Positions 15,001 to 25,440 of a DNA stretch of 64,000 nt are shown piece by piece. Origin of the DNA: Dysidea avara (taxonomy: Eukaryota; Porifera; Demospongiae; Dictyoceratida; Dysideidae). The notes below the pieces were generated by a model. The model ran no database searches, had not been told where the DNA came from, and saw only the letters and a program-made list of their open reading frames with translations. Location: the NCBI RefSeq assembly GCF_963678975.1, contig NC_089275.1:38478819-38542818 (forward strand), in the 5' to 3' direction. Position numbers and translations under genes: made by a program. Numbering within the stretch: position 1 is the stretch's first letter; the number at the start of each line of letters is the position of its first letter.

Positions 15001-17250
15001 CATGAGCAAAGATGGCTACCCAATAGAACATACTAACAACAAAGTACCAGAACAGGAATGGGTTCAGTGTGACAAAGTAAGAAGACCTGCAAAATTTACA
15101 AAGGTCACATCACATGTGTTGTGTTTGTGTACATCAACAAAACTGTGAAACAGTAATTGTTTTTGGGTAAAATTTTCCTGATAATATTTAGCAAGTTGTT
15201 GCACAACTTTGTACGTGAATGCCGTAAATATCCTAACACTGTGATTGTAACTGTATAGACAATTCGGGGTGATGTATTTAACATATAGGATGAGAAAATT
15301 GAGATCTCAAATAATATTGTGTGCTTAATGCAAGACACAAAAGAAGAAGAGATGTTTTAATCATAAAAACCTTACTACAATATGAAAAACTGGTAGTGTC
15401 ATCAAAGATTGCATGAAAATTAGCTTGTGCACTTCACGGAACATTTAATTTATCCCTACCACTGTACACAAGTCACTAGTTTAATATGACCTAATTACAG
15501 TTATGATATCACAACAGCAGTTGTAGCTACATTAATGTGAGTGTGGTACATAAAATCAAATTTTTGGTAAGTATCTCACCACAAAACAAACACCACCACA
15601 ACTGGATACAATATCCTGCTAATGTATCAGGTGTGTTTACTACAGGTGTGCCAATTACAAGATTAATTCAAGTTCTACAATTGCTTTGAAAGGTTACAAA
15701 TTTGAGTGACAATGTTCCTACCAGGTAAATAACAACAGTATAATGAGTGAAAGAGTATATCTGTACCTTGATTAAGAATGCACTTAAGAGTGAAAGCAAA
15801 ATTTGGTCATCATAAATTACATAATACAATACGTATAATACCTTGGCTGAACATCAGTATGGTATGTTTCAGAAATCACTCCAATAGCAATGACGCTGCA
15901 TACGATGGCATGTATTAATATGAATATCCTGGAAAAGAATAAAGCAAAAACGTCTAAAACCGGTGTTATTGCCCATGACAACAAGTTTGATTTTTGCTAC
16001 AAAACACAAAGCTACATGAATACACCATCGAATATTAATGTCATAGTCACTCAAGGTTAAGTAGATTGCTTCTGCTGGCTGCTTTTCCCAAGCCCATGGC
16101 AATCTGTACAAATGGTCTGAAGCCTTGATGGAGCTCTAGCCAAACAGGAGATAGCTGTACAACTACATGGTGCTGTAAATTTCCTTTCATTTTAGCCAGT
16201 TTTGAGCCTTAACTTGGTCTAATTCATCACTACGAGTTCCTCTTTAAATTTTTAAACAGCCTCTTGCCCTCATTCTGGGCCCCTGCCTCCCACCCCTTTT
16301 AGAGCTAGCCTGATAGTCAACCTCAGTTTAAAAACTATCTGAAAGGTTTAAAACTATCTATATAAAATGGTGGGAAACCTAGTTGTTAGCTGAACTGTGG
16401 ATGCTCTGGCAGGTAAGGAATTGGTATAAAACGTGTGAAAATTTCAACCACTGATGAGCTTAAATGCTTTGAATTCTAAAACTGGCATTTCTCAACACTT
16501 CTAAATAGGCGATTAGACTAGTTGGTCACAAATCAGCATGCATATGGTATCTACAATGTAGCCAACTACAGCTATGGATTTTAAAACATGAAGCAATACT
16601 GTGACATAATTAAGTGATCCAATTGACAACTCATGATTATTTTTAATAAACAATGAAAAGTTGAATTGCCAGTAGCTAAGTATTACCTGCACACTGCAGC
16701 ATAAACTACACATCTATACAACAGATAGGTGCAGTTGAATACACATTGAGCCAGTCAAATTTAACTTGCTTGTTTCTCATACCTGCCTGCTTCAGTTTTC
16801 ACCCTACCACCTCAAATTTCATTATTATTCACATACACATGTATTTTTTTAATGCAAAAAAGACTGGCCATTGTTTTACAGCACGGGGAAAGGTAGATAT
16901 CTTGCAACTCAAAAAAGGCGGTATACATTTAGGTATTAGATCTTCATATAGTAGGCCTGTTTTGCTATGGCTCCCAACCACTTGGCCTTGCCGGTACTAC
17001 ACACAGTGTAATGTTTTTACCTTTCCTTAAGTTGCTCTGTCGTCAGGTCTACTTCAGTAAATTGGTTCCTATCTTCTCCTTCACGCTCACCCCTAATTTC
17101 CGGTCCAGCTCCAGTGTCACCTTTACCCTTGCCAGCTCCGGTGCTACTGTTAACCATCTTTTCAATGAGCGCATATACGAGGATATAAAATGCAGCACCA
17201 GCAATAGATGGAGGAGACAGCAACAATGGCAGCACTTCCTGGAAGACCAT
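6034..17250 (-). CDS. TLC-domain multipass membrane protein (TMEM56/TLCD-like), five exons
   Basis: Five exons join in frame: 17250-17021, 15928-15842, 15086-14909, 14852-14742 and 6423-6034 (996 nt, 331 aa, stop TAA). The start ATG at 17250-17248 has a good context (ACAAAAATGG). All donors begin GT; the acceptors include a strong pyrimidine tract before TGCTGCAG at exon 5. Phases are 2, 2, 0, 0. Residues 5-28 form TM1, followed by a Gly/Glu-rich hydrophilic loop. Exon 2 gives FILIHAIVCSVIAIG, matching the TLC '.iHa.v' helix. Exon 4 gives ILSQEFSSACLSVVI, matching the conserved E.S.P helix of this family (Ala replaces the usual Pro region). Exon 5 carries the last helices (VFAGLALFSFYVRIVLIPM and VVVGIYVAIQIYW). 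TLC proteins sit in the ER or plasma membrane and act on or bind lipids; the substrate here is unknown. Exon 3 is the least certain by similarity but is needed for phase. The last intron is about 8.3 kb and repeat-filled. Confidence 0.78.
6865..6995 (+). repeat. Dispersed repeat, CTGCAGGTG family copy
   Basis: Contains CAGTCATGGCTATA, TAGGGGTTACTGTATAGC, GCTGCAGGTATTG, TGACCTCCCTTATTTCA and TGATCCCTACTCAA. The same blocks in the same order occur near 9160, 20760, 34450, 53300 and 59460. It lies in the large TLC intron. Confidence 0.6.
7020..7680 (+). repeat. Dispersed repeat, TCAAGACACAC family copy 1
   Basis: Starts with TCAAGACACACAATAGTGTG and runs through a TTTTCTTCG..CTTCTTC pyrimidine block. 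It ends with a CTAATAGAACAGTCA motif near 7645. The copy at 42705-43520 has the same blocks, order and ending. Probably a non-autonomous transposon; no protein is encoded. Confidence 0.6.
7795..7895 (+). repeat. Dispersed repeat fragment, paralog of 1-110
   Basis: Shares TAGATCTATCAGTGGAA and TTCTAGATTGTTCTATA with the left edge of the window. Lies in the large intron of the TLC gene. Confidence 0.5.
8284..8528. mobile_element. Fold-back MITE, copy 1
   Basis: An imperfect inverted repeat. The left arm contains CTAATCAAAAACAGCC, TATGAAAAAGATG and GGCCAAGAAATGGCTGCAAT. The right arm has the complements ATTGCAGCCACCAC, TCTTTTTCATACTA and GGCAGTTTTAGATTGG. It encodes no protein. It shares arms with the elements at 19705-19962 and 45660-45995. 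Confidence 0.7.
8891..8957 (+). repeat. CA/CACGCA microsatellite
   Basis: An interrupted run of CA with CACGCA and CACGACA units. Confidence 0.9.
9060..9560 (+). repeat. CTAATAGARCAGTCA motifs plus CTGCAGGTG-family repeat copy
   Basis: Two motif copies at about 9079-9118 are followed by the family blocks: CAGTCATGGTGATAGACTGA, GTAGGGATTAAATGT, ATATCTGCAG, TTGTTTCACTACTT, then a tail with CAGCCATGTTCAGCCTGTTA. The tail also occurs near 21040 and 34690, so the full family is at least about 500 bp. Confidence 0.6.
9960..10140 (+). mobile_element. Ty3/gypsy-type integrase fragment
   Basis: One frame reads SPHFSQSNGEAEIGVQTVKK at about 9990-10050. This matches the conserved 'SPhypQSNGeAEraVqTvK' stretch of the integrase core in Ty3/gypsy-type LTR retrotransposons. 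Only this part survives; stops follow. It is a dead fragment within the TLC intron. Confidence 0.7.
10503..11210. mobile_element. Non-autonomous DNA transposon flanked by TTAA (piggyBac-like ends)
   Basis: The left end reads TTAACCCTTTCGTGGCTGT and the right end GCAACTGTGAAAGGGTTTTAA, so the CCCTTTC ends are inverted and each side carries TTAA. TTAA with CCC termini is typical of piggyBac-type insertions. No transposase frame is present. Confidence 0.6.
11211..13936. other. Intron stretch of the TLC gene, nothing recognised
   Basis: AT-rich sequence without a domain-like frame on either strand, a clear repeat or a tRNA. Confidence 0.4.
13937..14343. mobile_element. TIR element with CCGTATTTGACCGGTTAATAG ends
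   Basis: The left end CCGTATTTGACCGGTTAATA and right end TATTAACCGGTAAAATACGG are inverted repeats, each bordered by TA (13935-13936 and 14344-14345). The inside has repeated GATAGTAGCC/GATAAGAGCC-like blocks. About 407 bp, non-coding, Tc1/mariner-like in target choice. Confidence 0.75.
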
Positions 17251-17475
17251 TTTTGTCAACTTACTGCGACTGCGTCCAAAAAAATTTTGACTGGATACGC
17301 AATCTTGATTATCAGGATATTTACGTAATATGCTGGCGCACGTGATCCTTGTTAAAACGAGATGCTGGCATATTTATAGCCGCAGTTCTTTCTTTATATC
17401 TTAGCTGTTGGTAAATGACTTGTACGTATGTATACAGTGCAGTACTGTTTGTGTATTCATACAGAGTTTGTGTAA

Positions 17476-17530
17476 TCTGGCGCCGCCCGCCCCTTCGCAA
17501 ACTTTTTGCGAAGAGGCGGGCGGCGCCAGA
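17476..17530. repeat. 55-bp GC-rich palindrome with flanking direct repeats
   Basis: A near-perfect hairpin: TCTGGCGCCGCCCGCC then CTTCGCAAA, a loop of a few bases, and the complements up to GGCGCCAGA. One mismatch was seen. It is flanked on both sides by AGAGTTTGTGT (17463-17473 and 17533-17543). The GC content contrasts with the AT-rich surroundings. It lies about 230 bases upstream of the TLC gene start. Confidence 0.85.
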
Positions 17531-17741
17531 CTAGAGTTTGTGTGTTTTATATTTTGACTCTCAGTTTATGCAATTAAACATTATAGGCGGTCCTTTCTTT
17601 GATCCTGACTTAAAAGCAATGCGATTTCCTGTTGGTAGCAATACAGATAGTATTACATAAGCTTGAACCCCTGCATCATTTAATGTCACATTAGAAGTAC
17701 ATACCAGAGGAATTATCACCCCTTTGAAGTGGAATTACATA

Positions 17742-18607
17742 CCGTATAGCCGGGAAGTTTGGCGAATTTGGCATGTTTGGCGAATTTGGCATGTTTGGCC
17801 AAACCAGGGCCGGAGCCCAGAGATTTTGAATGGTCCGGCCATCCATGGACTGCAATGAAGGTCATACTATTTCTTATTGATCTGATGTGATTTTTAGATC
17901 ATGTGATACTCAACTGCATGTGCTAAGCTAAGTACACACAGCATGCCAAGTTAGGGGGATCTGAGGGCATGCTCCCCCAGGAAAATTTTGAAAATAGATG
18001 CTCTGAAATGGCATCTGGAAACTATTTTATTTGCAAAACCTCTTTCTCCTTTTTACTAACATAAGGAATATATACTGGTAATTTTGTACTACAGTACCAA
18101 TTAATTCAATTTCATAGCTAATTTTACTCTCAAAGTTTCAGTGAAAGCTTAGTTCTTTGAGATACAGAAGTCACTGGGTTTGTAACTGCTAATGCATGCA
18201 TGACATGCTCACCAATTAGCCCAATGCAGTGCAATGCAGATGACACACTGGAACTTTTAGGTGATTTGAGGACAACTAACATAGATGTAATGGCTTAGAC
18301 TAAGTAGAACAGTGGCTATATTCTATACCAAATGCTCTATTAGAGTATTGCGATGACTGTTCTATTAGACTATATTATGATGACTGCTCTATTAGAGTAT
18401 CTCGATCTTTTTTCAAATTCAAGTAGCTGAAAAGTGGTTAGGCCAATGCCGGACCGGCCAGACCGTGGGCTCCGGCCCTGCAAACTAAAATCTGCTAAAT
18501 TGTTTGTCCAATACAAATCTGACAAATTCGCCAAGCTTTTTCTCGCCAAAATCCTATCGTGGCAAATTTGGCAAAGTTTCCTCCTGCCAAAGTTTCCAGC
18601 TATACGG
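17742..18607. mobile_element. TIR element with CCGTATAGC ends and TA duplication
   Basis: The left end CCGTATAGCCGGGAAGTTTG and right end CAAAGTTTCCAGCTATACGG are inverted and bordered by TA at 17740-17741 and 18608-18609. TTTGGCGAATTTGGCATG is repeated just inside the left end. The inside includes three motifs of the CTAATAGA type (18330-18405, reverse orientation). No transposase is seen. Confidence 0.75.
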
Positions 18608-18693
18608 TACTCACAATGGCTCAGCATTGAACTTTTAAGAAACATTAAACCATCGTTATGTGAACAAATGTTTAAAACTGTTGATTTGCTCAC

Positions 18694-18718
18694 ATATACA
18701 CATACACATACACGCATA

Positions 18719-18749
<31 letters not shown>

Positions 18750-18791
18750 GCGCACGCACGCACGTACACACCCAAACACATACACACACAA

Positions 18792-18823
<32 letters not shown>

Positions 18824-18824
18824 A
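18694..18824 (+). repeat. Composite CA/CG/AT/GT dinucleotide tract
   Basis: A run of CA/CACG, then about 18 bases of pure CG alternation, then CACG and CA again, ATATATAT, and a GT run. It is a strictly alternating purine-pyrimidine tract over most of its length. Confidence 0.9.
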
Positions 18825-18929
18825 GGTACACATGTATGATGCAATAAATTATATATAATTTAGGTACCAGTTGAAACAGCACTTAATTATATACAGTTAT
18901 TGCCTATCTACAGTATATTATATTTATAG

Positions 18930-19135
18930 GAGGGGTGGATTACCAGTATGTGTCCATCAACATACCCTTTAATGGTGGAAGATCACTTGAGGTTGTCAGT
19001 GTTAATCTTATCAATGATGATATAGCTGAACCTACTGAAAAATTTGTCATTGAAATTGTAAAAATTACACCTGGAGCATTCAATATGACTCCTGGAATGT
19101 CACCATGTCAAGAGAAATCATTTTGGATGATGATG
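18930..19135 (+). pseudogene. Orphan Calx-beta second-half exon, frameshifted
   Basis: An AG acceptor (18928-18929) and GTAATA donor (19136) frame an exon closely like gene B exon 24 (42419-42622). Both share GVDY near the start, LINDDIAEPTE.F in the middle, ITPG afterwards and the end ATCATTTT.GATGATGATG. The length is 206 nt instead of 204, and the frame that reads the start does not reach the GAT GAT GAT end, so it carries an indel. No partner first-half exon is found nearby; the upstream sequence is a TIR element and a microsatellite. It is best read as a relic. It could still be a real exon if the length difference is compensated, but the lost phase symmetry argues against it. Confidence 0.7.
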
Positions 19136-19704
19136 GTAATATGCATGTAATGTTTATATAGTGGTAGACTTACTGTTCTCTGTGACTTGACTTGAATGAT
19201 CATGACAGTGTTTTACTAATGTTTAACTGTCAGTCTGCAACACAGGAGCTTAAGTAAAAATTAAGTTCTCTTATTGATTTAAAATGATGCCACAAAGTCA
19301 GTTGGATCCAGAGGAGGGCATATAGGGCACATTCCTTTCCAACAAACGCAAAAGTTTAAGATTGAGATACTCTTTAAAAACTAACAGAACTATTTTCATT
19401 TATATAAGAGTATACTTATAGTTTGTTGCTGCAGATGGAAGTTTTCATACTGAGTAACAACTCTCTAATGCAAACCACAAATAGCTACACAGCTACCACA
19501 TACTGTACAAGCAAATTTTCGAGACATGTCATTTTCACAGAATAACAAAATTCAGGACTGTTTTCATTTTTCACTTAGATTACCTCTTTATATAGCATAG
19601 AACCTAATTATCTTGATAACTGATCATTTTCGAGGATGAAAATTTCATGGACGACTAAGCAACTGCAAAATCCAAAATATATGTTAGTACCCATGCACAA
19701 ATAG

Positions 19705-19962
19705 TCAAGATGTATAAAAAGGGCACAACTTTCAAAAGCCTTGGTGAAAAAAGTTGCAAACTCAAAGGTGGCAGCCATGAAATGGCTGCAATGATGTTAA
19801 TGATAATAAATTTTAATAATGCACACATTTCATGGCCACCAACTTACTTTTTCACCCAGGTTTTTGAAGGCCACAACCTTTTATACAGCTTGACTATAAT
19901 TATTGTGTGTATTTCATTTCTTAAATACAAAAAGCCAACCATAAACTGGCTTTGAGGCATGT
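19705..19962. mobile_element. Fold-back MITE, copy 2
   Basis: The left arm has CTTGGTGAAAAAAGTTGCAA and AAAGGTGGCAGCCATGAAAT; the right arm has ATTTCATGGCCACCAAC and CTTTTTCACCCAGG. A CCATAAACTGGCTTTGAGG tail matches the flank of the copy at 45660. Non-coding. Confidence 0.65.
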
Positions 19963-20121
19963 TTTAAGATAATCATTGTTTCAATCACCACCTCAATTCT
20001 ACTCATGTCTAATGAAGGCCATTCAGAGAGAAATATTTGCTAGAACTACTCTACATGTATAAAATTGTCAACAGATTCTGAGAGCACATCCCTAGACCTC
20101 CCTATTTCAGTACCTCTTCCC

Positions 20122-20617
20122 CAGTGTTGGGAGTAACGTGTTACATAACTTTCGTGGTAGCTAAGTAATATATATAACGAAATACACTATAGAATGTGGT
20201 AATATAACTCATGTTACTTTACTTACAAATGTAGCGCGTTACCTAAGTAATATAGTTACTGTAACGAGTCTAATATTACGTAATATTATTACTACAAGTA
20301 ACGAAGTCACTAATCTCATTAGTAATCCACTAAGTAATACCTAGCCACAACGAAGTAATGAAGCCTACTCAATGAAGCTTATTCACCAGCTTCTTACTTA
20401 TAACCAAGATTTGCACATTGCCCAACAACGAAATCATGTCATGTGATAAGGTGGTAGTTTCACACATAACAGCTTAAGGCTGTGGACACAAAGTAATATA
20501 ATATGTAATATTATTACATTTACTTTATTTTTTTAGGTAATATGTAATTGTAACTAAATAGTTCTGTTGCTGTAATATGTAACTAGTTACTTTTACAAAG
20601 TAGCTGTCCTAACACTG
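20122..20617. mobile_element. hAT-like non-autonomous element, copy 1
   Basis: The ends are CAGTGTTGGGAGTAACG and GTCCTAACACTG, with direct repeats CTCTTCCC exactly outside both ends (20114-20121 and 20618-20625). An 8-bp duplication with CA.TGTTGGG ends is diagnostic of hAT-superfamily insertion. The inside is AT-rich with repeated GTAATAT and GTTACTTT runs. It is related to 61039-61583. Confidence 0.9.
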
Positions 20618-20749
20618 CTCTTCCCCTGGTGTATCCTTTCTTACTTGTTAAATTGTGGATTCATCCTGTAGTAAAGTTTACAGTACAAAGAAATATTATT
20701 AGGAATTTTGAGTTCCATAGCTATCATAGAAATAAAACAAGAGAGGTCA

Positions 20750-21240
20750 TTTGCAATACATATTATGCTGATTTAGTGCTATAGACTAAAGTAGAATTAA
20801 ATGTCCACTAGTATACCTTCAGGTGTATAATTATAGGTAACCTCCCTTGTTTAACTACTTCTTATTTCTATTGAACTTAAACTTCTTTAACTTAAAATTT
20901 TTGTACATATGAATACTTGTTTGTTTACTTATTGACATAATATGACTGGTTAACTTGTGCATACAGTATCTGAACACATGCCTCAACCATTACCTACTGA
21001 GAAGTGAAGTGGCTATGATGGTTTTCAACCATTTTCAGCCTGTTGCATAGCGTTATAAACAAAGAACAGTACAAGAAGGATCTCTGTAATCAATCCATTC
21101 ATGACAAAAAATACAGATAATTCCAGCTTTAAACGTGGTAGTCAGTAGAAGGAATCCATAATGCACTATCATGAATCAAGACCTTGGCACTGTCAACACA
21201 AAGAAATGGGACACAAGGAGGACAAAAGTAAGTTCATGAT
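20750..21240 (+). repeat. CTGCAGGTG-family repeat copy
   Basis: Carries ATAGACTAAAGTAGAATTAA, CCACTAGTATACC, ACCTCCCTTGTTTAACTACT, TTTCAGCCTGTTGC and CTCTGTAATCAATCCATTC, in the same order as at 9150 and 34440. Confidence 0.6.
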
Positions 21241-21459
21241 ACATGCATTGTATGTTCTGACATACCATGGTATGTCAAAAGACACTAGTTGGCTGAAACA
21301 ATGTCTAATAGTAATAATAGGGCTGAAGTAATTATGCTCATGATTCTTTGCATTATTCTATTCTGGAAAATTATGCTCCAAAATTTATGCATTATTCTTA
21401 AAATTATTCAAATAGAAATGTAGAATTGATTGTTTATTTATAATTCTATGGTTAACAAG

Positions 21460-21595
21460 ATATTTCATTGCTCTAATAGAGTAGTATGCAAAAATTAGGA
21501 TTGATTGCTTTATTAGAGTATATATAGGTGAATGTTCTATTAGAGTATCTCGATCTGGTGACTGTTCTAGTAGAGTATATCGATCTTTCATTCAT
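21460..21595 (-). repeat. Cluster of the dispersed CTAATAGARCAGTCA motif
   Basis: Four imperfect copies on the minus strand separated by short AT spacers; the last two end in CGATCT. The surroundings (21300-21700) repeat ATTATGCT/CATTATTC runs. Confidence 0.6.
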
Positions 21596-22359
21596 GAATC
21601 TTGAATAATTCTTTCAAAATGGCATAATGCTAAAATAATGATTTTTCTAACATTATGCTGAACATTATTCCGGCATAATCACCGCACCTCTAAGTAAAAT
21701 CCTCAAGCCTGTAACCTACAGTTATGATTGTGTCTGAAGGTATCAGTTCTGTTGAATCAAAATTTAAAATTACGTAGCAGCTTATCAAAAGTATTTTTAG
21801 CCACTCTGAAGACAGTTTCAGACTTGAGTCTACTTGCCATTACTGCCAAAGGCAAGGTATTGTGAGGCTGATTATTTTTATGTGAGAAGGTACAAAACAA
21901 ACCTCCCTAATCAGCTACTGTACTGTATTATAAGACATAAACACATTATGTGGAAACTTCTAATACTGAGGAATCTGACTCAATAATCCACTCTTAATAT
22001 TATTTTTGAAGAAGAACACCAGCTAATCACTTATGTATGTACTCACTATACATAACTGTGTACATATGTGAATCGCATGAGTATGTGTATATTAATGGAT
22101 CATCTACAGTCAGTCAAGTTCTGTTGCTATGTCTGACTGTACATACTATAGAAATCAGTGACAGATATAGTAGGGAGAGGGCTGGAACAGTTACATAGAA
22201 CTCTTCCCCTTTCCTTTTGAGAAAAGGCCTTGGTTACTTTTTGGCTGAAGCATTCGACAAATTGGTGAAACCAAAGTCAGTTTATTATCAAAGACACTAC
22301 ATATGGGATAGTTGAAACATAGGCACATGGGATTGTTCTGATATATATGCTCTCAGTGA

Positions 22360-23757
22360 GGTATATTCCAGTTTTAAAAATGGAAGGAAATAGTGGACCT
22401 ACATTTATCCTCTTTTTGGAAGGTTTTTGTCCAAAATTGGTGTAGAATTGACACATTTCTTCTGAGCAAAATGAGTACTAATCATCCAAATTTGGATTTA
22501 TTAATCTTCCACTTTTGAATTTGTCATGAAATAATCATCCAGATTTGGTTTCTTCATTATTATGAGTAAATTCCTCTCTCTACAGTATAGGTAATGATAT
22601 TTGAGAACCATGCAGGAACCTTTGAGAGAGTATTATCACTGCATTTCTCCAACAGTAGCTACTATTTTACAAGTACAGTCCAACAAAGCGCCTCCCCCTT
22701 CATTTCCACAGTCTATGTATAAAAATCAATGTGATTATGTGAGACTATGTTTAATAACAGTGGCAATAACATATTATACTAGTTGAATGCAAGCAAACAG
22801 TACTGATAGTTATAGTGTTACTTTTTAAGTTTTTATGAATCCTTAAGTTTTGCAGGCCAAGAACAATTGTATGTGAAAGACAAAATTTGCAGCCTTCATG
22901 TGTGCAATGTGGCCTTTGATTTTCTACTGTCAAACATTTGCCTGTTCATTTATTTGAGAATTAAGTGATGTCAGGTGTTCTTGTGCATAAATGTCCATGC
23001 TGCATCCACTTGAGCACCCTGTGTGTCCTCACCAATGAAACCTGTCCATTTTTTAAAAGATTTTATTTTGAAGTATCACTGGTTCACGATTAATTGTGTA
23101 CTGGTGTAGCTTGCAACTGTTGTCATGAATTACTGTACATACTCGGGCATACTGCAGAATCAGGTTAATAGTAATTATAACTCAAATGGATGTCTTGGAG
23201 ATTCATGCTGCTTCAATATTTGAAAACCAAAGCATATAACGTGGCTGCAGAAAAGTGTAAAGATTCCTGGTGTTGTTGACTTGGGGAAAATATTTCTGTA
23301 GAAGTCCTGATCTTCCTTGTGTGATTTTGGACCTGCTGCATAGTGTCATGACCTTTTTATCAATGGTAGGCCAGGAAAACAATTTTCTTTGCAGTGAAAA
23401 TACCTCTCAAAGCTTCCTGATTCTCAAAACGTTGTTACCTACTGTAGAGAGAGGAATCCCCTCAAATCCCTCTAAAAATGAAGAATCCAAATTTGGATGA
23501 TTGTTTTATGGTAAAAATTATCATCCAAAAGAGGATGACTAGCTACAAAAGTGGAAGACTATTTTATGACAAATCCAAAAGTGGAAGACTAAAACAGTCC
23601 ACATTGGATGATTATTGCGCATTTTGCTCACTATAGAAGAAACATTCATTACCATCCATTTTGGACTAAACTTATATGCTAATAAAAACCTTCCAAAAGT
23701 AGATGAAAATAGGTCCATCATTTCCTTCCATTTTTGGAAGCGGAACACTATATATAT
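22360..23757. mobile_element. Element with long (about 200 bp) terminal inverted repeats
   Basis: The left arm starts near TATATTCC and includes AAAATGGAAGGAAATAGTGG and CTTTTTGGAAGGTTTTTGTC. The right arm gives the complements CCATCATTTCCTTCCATTTT and AAAAACCTTCCAAAAG. The AAATTTGGAT and CTTCCACTTTTG blocks are also mirrored. The 1.4-kb centre encodes nothing recognised. Possibly Mutator-like or fold-back; no transposase. Confidence 0.65.
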
Positions 23758-24227
23758 GTACCTTGGTCCACAGTACAGTTAACATGTAGCATTTCCATAG
23801 CATTCTAATAGCCCATGGTGGACGATTGATCATATAATTTCAATCACTGGATAAATTTTATATACATGTCTAATAACTTCAATTATGGGTTGGCAGCAGG
23901 TAACATTACTATGTTTGCTTAAAAGAACACATGATTCCATTCTTTACAGAGATTCTGCCAGTCTCAGGAGCATATATTTCAGCTGCTGATGCACTGCTGT
24001 TAACTCTTCTCATTGTCCACATTTACAACCTAATTTCCTCTGACATCATGCCTCACACTGCAAGTGGCCATAAGACATACTACCCTGTCACCTTCAAATT
24101 TGGTATAGGTACAAGATAGTGCACTATATAACAACATGTACATCTACTCAAACATCACTAGAACAATTCTCTTCTGAAATGCTACCAAAGCCCCTGACAC
24201 TACCACCATCATTCTGCTGCCCAGTCA

Positions 24228-24359
<132 letters not shown>

Positions 24360-24879
24360 TCAGAGAGTCTCATCTATGTTTGACAACCAAATAGAATCGA
24401 ACAATTCCACATGGTGCAAAATCCTTCTGCATTAAGGTACCACACTCAATCCCTGGCCATTTGTTTACTGAAAGATGAGCTGGATTTACTGCTGTCAAAA
24501 AAATATTTTTGCTCCAATCAATATACATTCACAGAGTGGTGTGTGTATCAAGTGAGAAGTCAATTACTACAGCCATTTCACAATATCCCACACCAACTAC
24601 CAGAACTGGCCTTTGCTCCTTCTTGGACCAGTGAACTTCTTGGACATGTCTCCAGCATTTTGATCCTTGTCTGATGGCTTACAATTTTACAAGTGGATAA
24701 ATGGAAGTGTTAGGATAAATGGAAGTGTTAATGATGGTCATGATGCTCTGTCCGGTGATCCTGTATCTGACCCTCACATTGATGATGCCTTTGCAGAGTG
24801 TGACCCACATTATGAACCAGTCTTGTCTTTTGTAGAATTATGATTCATCACCACTGAGTACATACAGATGTCAACCTAA

Positions 24880-25020
24880 GACAGCCTGAAATTGCAAGAG
24901 GTCCACTATCATGCCACACAAGATCCAGAATACCAACAGTTGTACAACATCATGCTAAAAAGTTTCCCAGATCATTACAGCCAACTTCCACAGTCATGTA
25001 GACCACACAGTAATGCATGC
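24880..25020 (+). mobile_element. Ty3/gypsy pol fragment (plus strand)
   Basis: One frame includes ATQDPEYQQLYNIMLKSFPD followed by SQLPQSCRPHS. This resembles the segment ahead of the integrase zinc finger in Ty3/gypsy polyproteins (T.DP..Q.L...I..GFP, then LP...RP). Stops surround it. Confidence 0.55.
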
Positions 25021-25224
25021 AATTACCTTATACCATTGATGACAAATTGTCAATGATTGTCTATAGATATTATCTATGAATGTTGTCTACTGATGCCATC
25101 GACAACAACATGGATAAAAAACTAATGTTGATTTTGTGCAAAATTTTCAAAATGTGTGATTCATAAATGGCCCTGCAAAGTCAATAATGTGGTAGTGGTC
25201 AGGGTTTAGAAGGCCACAAAAGAG

Positions 25225-25440
25225 AGTTCTCATAGGTTAGCTCTCATCATTTGACACTCTGTGCAGCCTTTCACCATTTATTCAATGTCCTTGTCTATTT
25301 TGGGCCACAAGATTAATGTATGGGCCAAAGCTTTCATTCTCTGAGTGTCCCCAATGTAACTCTGGATCAGCTTCTATTAGCCTTCACTAGATACTAAAAT
25401 TTGGAATCCTCGCCTAATGCAACCCTCAAAACAATACAGC
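25225..25440 (-). mobile_element. Ty3/gypsy integrase zinc-finger fragment (minus strand)
   Basis: The minus strand reads GDTQRMKALAHTLILWPKID, then DIE, a stop, and MVKGCTECQMMRANL. This is the His-Cys zinc-binding region of Ty3/gypsy integrase (G..RMK.LAR..vWWP.iD..ie..vk.C..Cq). A second internal stop is present. It is dead, and opposite in orientation to the fragment at 24880-25020. Confidence 0.75.

Noticed and set aside
17248..17259. Upstream in-frame extension of the TLC protein start to 17259
   Set aside because: The codon there is TTG; the first ATG in a good context is at 17250-17248.
18370..18882. Overlapping frames rich in Cys-Val and His-Thr on both strands
   Set aside because: Shadow of the CA/CG/GT dinucleotide tract and of a TIR element.
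23931..24119. Hydrophobic frame starting MIPFFTEILPVSGAYIS, considered as a channel or transporter piece
   Set aside because: Too short, no conserved motif, no splice-compatible neighbours. It may be a retroelement scrap but cannot be supported.
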